Notes under the pieces: generated by a model
Database searches by the model: none
What the model saw: only the letters and a program-made list of their open reading frames with translations
Told to the model about the DNA's origin: nothing
Position numbers and translations under genes: made by a program
DNA from: Rhyzopertha dominica
Taxonomy: Eukaryota > Arthropoda > Insecta > Coleoptera > Bostrichidae
Direction of reading: 5' to 3'
Length of the DNA stretch: 64,000 bases
NCBI GenBank assembly: GCA_025024175.1
Contig: QCXZ01000137.1
Coordinates: 70,122,680-70,186,679, forward strand
Shown: positions 59,216-64,000 of the stretch, one piece after another
Position numbering within the stretch: position 1 is the stretch's first letter
Layout: each line of letters starts with the position of its first letter

Positions 59216-60636
59216 GTTAGTAATAACTGCATTAGTTACAAAATAGTATATTAAAGAACTAGTTCCATAAAGCGCCATTTTGTCGCAGGCATCGAACTCT
59301 TACAAAATGAGCAAGCTTCGTAATGGATGAGTGCGAGAAAGTGCTGTATGAAACGATTTTTTATAAAAATTCTATTTTGATTTGTTTTCGTCATCTACAC
59401 AAGAAGATGTGAGAAATATTAATTTAAAAAAATACGAAATTTCAACCTGCAATTCTAAGTTGGCTAAGTGCCAATTTTGACAAGACCCATGACTACCGAT
59501 AACTCCACTTAAAAGGATAATGATCTCTGCCATCCGCCTTGTTAGAAAATGGCCTTCTTAGACAGAGGTTCCAAATCTTACCAGTAGATGACGGCAACTT
59601 ACAAGTGTAAGACTAAATTTTTATGCTCTACTTTATCATCTTATGTACAGTGAAACACATAATAATGATCATGCAATAGGAGGACGTGACATAGGAATAT
59701 GTAATATAAACATGCAATATGCTCTGAACAGTTACAATACGAAATGGGGTAGGTGCTATATTTTTTAAAGTTTCATTTACCTTTTAAACGTTTTTGAACT
59801 TATCATAGTTTGAGTATTGCTAAATTTGTTGTTTAACTTTGTATTTGGCGAAACTTAAGGCCGCTTAGAGCAGACAAACAATTAAATGTGTGGTAGTAGA
59901 TAATTTCCTAATTGTTATATTACGATAAGCATTATTATTACGCGGTTATTTTACACTTGTGGCGATAAACTGAATGGTTGGTATTTGTAATTTTATAACT
60001 TAAAATTAAATTAAATTAAAACCTCACGTTTACCCGGTAAAAAAAATGTATCACATTGTGCTTAACTTATTAAAAAATTATACACTTAACATGGGGCGCC
60101 ACCTATCGTAAAAACTTAAATTCGCCAGCAGAAACGGACGCTGGCAAATCGCTTGATAGGTGTCCTTCTCCTTAGTGGAGTTATTCGTAGCCATGGCAGT
60201 TAGTTGGAGTATGTTTAATACGCAATTTACATTTCATAATAGCTGCATTAAGAATGCAAAATAGAGAAACACTTAAAGGAGAATAGGAGGGCAGATGCCC
60301 TCAGTGCCATCTAAGCGGAACTCTGCGGGCTAGGCGGTCTATAACTCTGACAGATACCGGCCTAGTGCAGGGTGAGAGCGAACTGACCAGGGCAGATTAT
60401 TTATTTAGAGAAACACTTGTTTCAAACACATCCCTCCATCTTTATTTTTGGCAAAACCGTTAAGACAAAATGTCATAAAAACAAGTTTTTTTACTATTAT
60501 AATGTTTAGTTGAATCAAGGAACTATGGATTGTATAAGATACATTTAGTTTTGAAAACTTTTGGTTCGTTGTTTATTATTTTGATTGATTTTTTTAAGAC
60601 GATAATTAATTGAACACGTGATCATTCATTTTCCAG
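59216..60636. other. Intron 6, one small hairpin
   Basis: Unassigned AT-rich intron. A nested stem at 60100-60162 pairs CACCTATC with GATAGGTG and GCCAGC with GCTGGC. Confidence 0.4.
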
Positions 60637-60805
60637 GCTAACACCCGCGCTAGCAGTGCTGATTCTATTCCACGTCGCTTTCCTTAATTACATAGGAACT
60701 GGACCCTTTTATTCCACAATAAACGACCATTTGGTGGATAACTGTGGACAGTATTGGTGGTCAACGTTGCTCTACTCACAGAACTTCGTAAACCCAGACA
60801 ACTTG
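60637..60805 (+). CDS. nrf-6: nrf-6-like exon 7
   Basis: The acceptor TTTTCCAG and donor GTATGA flank it. It reads RLTPALAVLILFHVAFLNYI, then STINDHLVDNCGQYWWSTLL and YSQNFVNPDNL. The extracellular NCxxYWWSTLLYxxNF motif is characteristic. The donor GTATGA is non-consensus at +5 but still a usable GT site. Phase 0. Confidence 0.92.
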
Positions 60806-60860
60806 GTATGATTCATCAAATTAAGTCCTGCAAATGGCAGTTCCGTTTTTCAAATTGCAG

Positions 60861-61054
60861 TGTCTTCCACATTCTTGGTATTTGGCTGTTGACATGCAAC
60901 TGTTCATTGTTTCTCCGTTTATCATGTGGCTCGTTTGGAAGAAACCAAAATTGGGACTGGCAGTTGTGGGCTTACTGATATTGTTGTCGATGTCGGCTTC
61001 TTTTCTAATAACCTGGTTCTATGAACTGGCTGCATCAATGTTTGGTCATGCAGG
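60861..61054 (+). CDS. nrf-6: nrf-6-like exon 8 (last one visible)
   Basis: A 55-bp intron precedes it (acceptor CAAATTGCAG). It reads CLPHSWYLAVDMQLFIVSPF, a strongly conserved block of the family, then KPKLGLAVVGLLILLSMSAS and WFYELAASMFGHAG. The donor GTATGT follows at 61055 (phase 2). The following exon was not found before 64000. Confidence 0.9.
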
Positions 61055-61339
61055 GTATGTCTCAAATATTAGGTATATCAGTAATACTTAGTATCAGTAT
61101 TTCGTCTTTGACCTTACAAGATATACAGGGTATCTCGAACTGGCTCTTACCGAGAGTGCATGAGATTAAGAAGAAGTGACTAGTACAAGTACCTGTAAGA
61201 GATTTACGCCAATTTGTATTAAGAATGGAATAAATGCCGCCTTTATTCGCTAAAAATGCACTTCCATTTTACGTTTAATTGGGCGCTTGTGAGGGTATGG
61301 GGTACAGATTTCTGCTAAAAATACGTCGTTTTCTTATCG

Positions 61340-61406
61340 TAACTAAAGAAAAAGAAAAACAAAGAAAACTCCACAAACACGTTTACATATTTAATGAGCG
61401 GATGTA
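61340..61406 (-). repeat. Penelope-like terminal repeat, left half
   Basis: CTCCACAAACACGTTTACAT and ATGAGCGGATGTA match the complement of 63425-63490. The repeat is interrupted at its TGTACA by the fold-back element 61407-62428 and resumes at 62429-62460 with TACACTTCGCCTCAGCGC, carrying the GAGGC part of the hammerhead-like stem II. Confidence 0.65.
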
Positions 61407-62430
61407 CAGGGTGTGCAAATAAGAGAGGTGGCCGGTCATATCTCATAAACCAGTAGCCCTAGAGCTTTGAGGTAATTTTTTTAGGTAAAGATGCCAAGAG
61501 AAATCTCTGAAAAATATTTTCGAGTTTGTAAAGTGCCCGCTAGAGGGCGCTGTGGTACCTCCAAATTACAAACTTAATGTTTGTGTCATTTTTAGCCTAA
61601 TAAATGTTTGCGGTATTCAACATATTAAGATTGTCTGGACTGAAATCTACCATTTTTGTTTAGAACATTTTTTTGTTAAATGTCAAACAAAGGAGTGGGG
61701 GTAGGAGAGTTTGGCTTGACTGATTTCAACCAGCGAGGTGTCACCTTCAAGAGCTTATGTGCCTTTATAAAGAGCAATTTTAAGTGTCTGAACATAGTTT
61801 GTGTGGCAACCGCAAGAGGGNGTTTTCTGAAATTACTACCTAAACATTGATTTTTTCGAATTTTTTAAATGGTACGGTTTTCACCATTTTAGTTTTCACC
61901 ATTTTTGTCTATATTCAATTGTTCATTTAATAAAGTAAACAGCCTTATAACTTTGCATTTGAAAATTTCAAAGAACGCCCTCTTGCGGTCAATACACAAA
62001 CTATGTTCTGACACTTAAAATTGCTTTTTATAAAGGCACATAAGCTCTTGAAAATGAGACCTCGTTGGTTAAAATCGGTCAAGCCAAACCTGAAATATAA
62101 CCGATTTTCTATATTAATATTCACCCGCCCCCCCACTCCTTTATTTGACATTTAACAAGAAAAATGTTCTTAGCAAAAATGGTAGATTTTAGTCCAAACA
62201 ATCGTAAAATGTTTAATACCGCAGACATTTATTAGGCTAAAAATGACACAAACATTAATATTGTAATTTGGAGGTACCACAGCGCCCTCTAGCGGTCACT
62301 TTACAAACTCGAAAATATTTTCCAGCAATTTCTCTTTGCCACTTTACTTCAGAAATTTTTTACCTCAAAGCTCTAGGGCTACTGGTTTATGATATATGAC
62401 CGGCCACCCCTCTTATTTGCTCACCCTGTA
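61405..62430. mobile_element. Palindromic (fold-back) element 3, ~1.0 kb
   Basis: CAGGGTGTGCAAATAAGAG at 61407 mirrors CTCTTATTTGCTCACCCTG ending at 62428, with TA on both sides. Nearly the whole element is palindromic: GGTGGCCGGTCATAT, CCAGTAGCCCTAGAGCTTTG, GGCACATAAGCTCTTGA and CGCCCTCTTGCGG blocks all recur inverted about a centre near 61917. It sits inside a Penelope-like terminal repeat, so it is younger than that copy. Confidence 0.85.
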
Positions 62431-62541
62431 CACTTCGCCTCAGCGCAACAAAACAAGTGCACAAAAACTTACACTTTAGAACGTACAAAAACGGTTCATT
62501 CAGTAGCAACAAATGTAAAACAACTTAAGGTAATTAAGGTG

Positions 62542-63360
62542 TCACAATATAAAAAAATATATTAAAATTAAAGAGATTTCAGGAAGTTGAGTAATTTGAA
62601 TGTCTAAAGGAGTCAGGTCACTGTTAATTAAAGCACATCTTTGTTTTTTTTTTTTCATATAGATAGCTTCGAGAACATCTAAATAAGAATTACCCAACTT
62701 CTTCAGCAGTTTAACGTCTTCAACCGAAAAATTATATCCACTCTCTATAAAGTGTTTGGCCAGAGCTGACTTGTCGATATTTAGATTTTTTATGGGATAT
62801 ATGTGTTCCTTGAATTTGATACCCCTCGCGCCTGGTCTGGCCCACATAATGACTGATAAGATATCGTGCTCATGTTTTTGGTAGTATACAAAGAAATATG
62901 TAGCTACAACGTGGAGTTCGAATTTTTCGTTTATGTGCCTTAGTTTTCGAGATATAACTCGCCAAAAATACGCATTTTTAAGCAAAATATAACAACAAAT
63001 ATTTACATTACCAAACCAAATTCAGAAAAAACTCGAACTCTACGTTGTAGCTACATCTTTTGTCATTGCCGTGTCGAAATTTCACTTCGAAAAAGTTTCG
63101 AATAACTCGGTAAAATGTAAAACGGTAGGTACTTAAAATGACCCGATTCGCTCTAGGTAAACGCCCCTCTTAACAGTTCTGTCAAAAGACAAAAGGTTTC
63201 AGACAACTGCATACTAGGAAACAGAGAAGCAACATCAAAAGAGATCAACTTATCTTCTAAGTTCAACTTTAAGTCTTTAATTCTATTAATCAAGAGGACT
63301 TTGACTGACATTTCGTCGTCTACATTAAGAAAGTTAAAGTATTTAGTTTACAATTGTGAT
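62542..63360 (-). pseudogene. Penelope-like element remnant (RT motif A and GIY-YIG)
   Basis: On the minus strand, about 63357 to 63200 reads FLNVDDEMSVKVLLINRIKD then LEDKLISFDVASLFPSM, the Penelope RT motif A (S-F-D-V-x-S-L-F). After a gap that includes a small palindromic insertion (62900-63054), YVGQTRR is read near 62842 in one frame. IKFKEHIYPIKNLNIDKSAL, AKHFIESGYNFSVEDVKLL and YLDVLEAIYMKKKKQ follow in another. These are the second half and C-terminal tail of the GIY-YIG nuclease. Most of the RT is deleted. Its ends carry inverted hammerhead-like terminal repeats (61340-61406 with 62429-62460, and 63395-63490). Confidence 0.78.
62900..63054. mobile_element. Small palindromic MITE inside the Penelope remnant
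   Basis: GTAGCTACAACGTGGAGTTC (62900 onward) pairs with GAACTCTACGTTGTAGCTAC-type sequence ending at 63054, about 28 of 30 arm positions complementary. It interrupts the minus-strand Penelope reading. Confidence 0.6.
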
Positions 63361-63394
63361 ATTTTATAGGTAGGCGCATTGACATTTAACACAA

Positions 63395-63450
63395 TAGTTC
63401 TATATTGCTGAGGATGCCTCGTGCTGAGGCGAAATGTACATCCGTTCATT
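63395..63450 (+). ncRNA. Hammerhead-ribozyme-like motif in Penelope terminal repeat
   Basis: Core CTGAGGA (63408-63414), stem II GCCTC/GAGGC with loop GTGCT, then GAAA (63431-63434). The self-complementary ATGTACAT forms a minimal stem III, followed by C at 63442, giving an AUC cleavage triplet. All conserved core bases (CUGANGA, GAA, UH) are present. Stem I is weak as drawn. Hammerheads with very short stem III are known in Penelope-like terminal repeats. It is inverted relative to the coding remnant. Confidence 0.6.
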
Positions 63451-63634
63451 AAAAATTTAAACGTGTTTGTGGAGCTTTCTTTTGTATTTCTTGTGTTATA
63501 AATCGACACGGGAGTTAATTATATTCTAGTTATCGTAACTGCCTAAAAAATTTTAATGCACCAAAATATGTAAGATTGTTTCACCCACATATGTTTGAAT
63601 TTATTGCGCGATTGCGCTGTTCGTTTGCTCAGCA

Positions 63635-63994
63635 TTGTGGAAATATCTTATGTGCCATAGCTCCAAAATAATTTTACGAAGCGCCCTCGACTTGTGTAGC
63701 TTTGCAATGCTGTGCATCTGCTACATAAAAGTTAACTTAAGCTCTATTGTAAAGTGTTCTTTCAAGTTTTGTTTTAATTATTGTCGTCCTTCATGCACAG
63801 TTGTCATTTACATTGAGAACTGGCTATGCAAAAACTGTAAAGAAACAATACCTAATAGGGATTTAATGAAATTGATTGAAAAAATAATGAAAATCAACAG
63901 GGAAGTGTCACATTCACTTAATTCACACCATGGAAAAATTGACGAAACTAGTCATGTTTTGAACAGCACGCAAGCTTACCTAACGCAGTATTAA
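63635..63994 (+). other. Open frame with a C-x2-C pair, unrecognised
   Basis: 119 codons ending just before the window edge. The N-terminal half looks like chance. The C-terminal half reads ENWLCKNCKETIP then LMKLIEKIMKINREVSHSLN, a C-x2-C followed by a possible coiled coil. This layout occurs at the end of PHD-like fingers in some LINE ORF1 proteins. There is no upstream support; it could be a transposon relic or chance. Confidence 0.25.
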
Positions 63995-64000
63995 TAAAAA

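Larger units (their letters stand above)
50944..61054 (+). other. nrf-6: Gene span: NRF-6-like membrane acyltransferase-3 protein (5' part)
   Basis: The product resembles 'nose resistant to fluoxetine' proteins: a secreted-side NRF domain followed by a multi-pass acyltransferase-3 domain. In C. elegans the family is linked to lipid or drug transport from the gut; the insect paralogues are mostly uncharacterised. Eight exons (50944-51178, 56280-56428, 56860-57050, 57106-57182, 58774-58967, 59055-59215, 60637-60805, 60861-61054) join in frame (phases 1,0,2,1,0,2,0,2) to about 456 residues. Family members are usually several hundred residues longer, so the C-terminal membrane segments must lie beyond 64000 or in small exons I did not find. 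All visible exons are intact. Introns hold a LINE and several other repeats. Confidence 0.88.

Noticed and set aside
1..64000. CRISPR arrays, operons, rRNA genes, telomeric TTAGG arrays, LTR retrotransposons
   Set aside because: None seen: no spaced direct repeats of CRISPR type, no rRNA-like blocks, no TTAGG runs and no paired long direct terminal repeats with gag-pol motifs.

Overview
This window is AT-rich eukaryotic DNA with isolated ambiguous bases (n). It looks like an insect nuclear genome. Two multi-exon genes, both on the + strand, sit in a background dominated by decayed transposable elements. The insect call rests on a TkR86C-type tachykinin/natalisin receptor, an NRF-6/acyltransferase-3 gene of the kind insects carry in many copies, and a repeat set of Penelope-like elements, mariner/Tc1 copies, non-LTR retrotransposons and MITEs. 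The order (beetle, moth or other) cannot be settled from the window.

Gene 1 (10358-43191) is the 3' part of a TkR86C-like G-protein-coupled receptor. Five exons were assembled by eye with consistent splice phases: a 78-bp exon for extracellular loop 2 (10358-10435), TM5 and loop 3 (31700-31850), TM6-TM7 (36803-36999), helix 8 (37051-37169) and the C-terminal tail with stop (43001-43191). The intron after the first of these is about 21 kb. Exons for the N-terminus to TM4 were not found and probably lie upstream.

Gene 2 (50944-61054, running off the right end) encodes an NRF-6-like membrane protein. Eight exons give a signal peptide, a cysteine-containing extracellular NRF domain and the first part of an acyltransferase-3 membrane domain, about 456 residues. 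The final exons are not in the window.

Repeats by region: 2.3-3.4 kb, Penelope-like remnant; 5.0-7.0 kb, mariner-type element with very long inverted ends; 7.6-8.8 kb, non-autonomous element with a 9-bp target duplication; 11-20 kb, MITEs, a ~140-bp tandem repeat, a (TCTCGG)n repeat and a large palindrome; 21 and 24 kb, Tc1-like copies; 25.2 kb, a compact hammerhead-ribozyme-like hairpin; 26.3 kb, Penelope GIY-YIG remnant; 27.9-29.1, 35.3-36.5 and 61.4-62.4 kb, three near-complete palindromic elements of 1.0-1.2 kb; 33.8-35.2 kb, a LINE copy split by another element; 41.7 kb, a tRNA-Thr-like gene; 45.0-47.4 kb, an IS630/Tc1-type DDE element; 47.9-49.2 kb, a nearly complete DD41D mariner-type element; 47.5, 49.5 and 51.6-53.7 kb, LINE fragments; 61.4-63.5 kb, a Penelope-like remnant with hammerhead-like ends and two nested insertions.

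The two host genes show no sign of acting together. The most distinctive features are the hammerhead-like motifs tied to Penelope-like ends, the family of long palindromic elements able to form hairpin RNA, and the split receptor gene whose small exon is easily missed.
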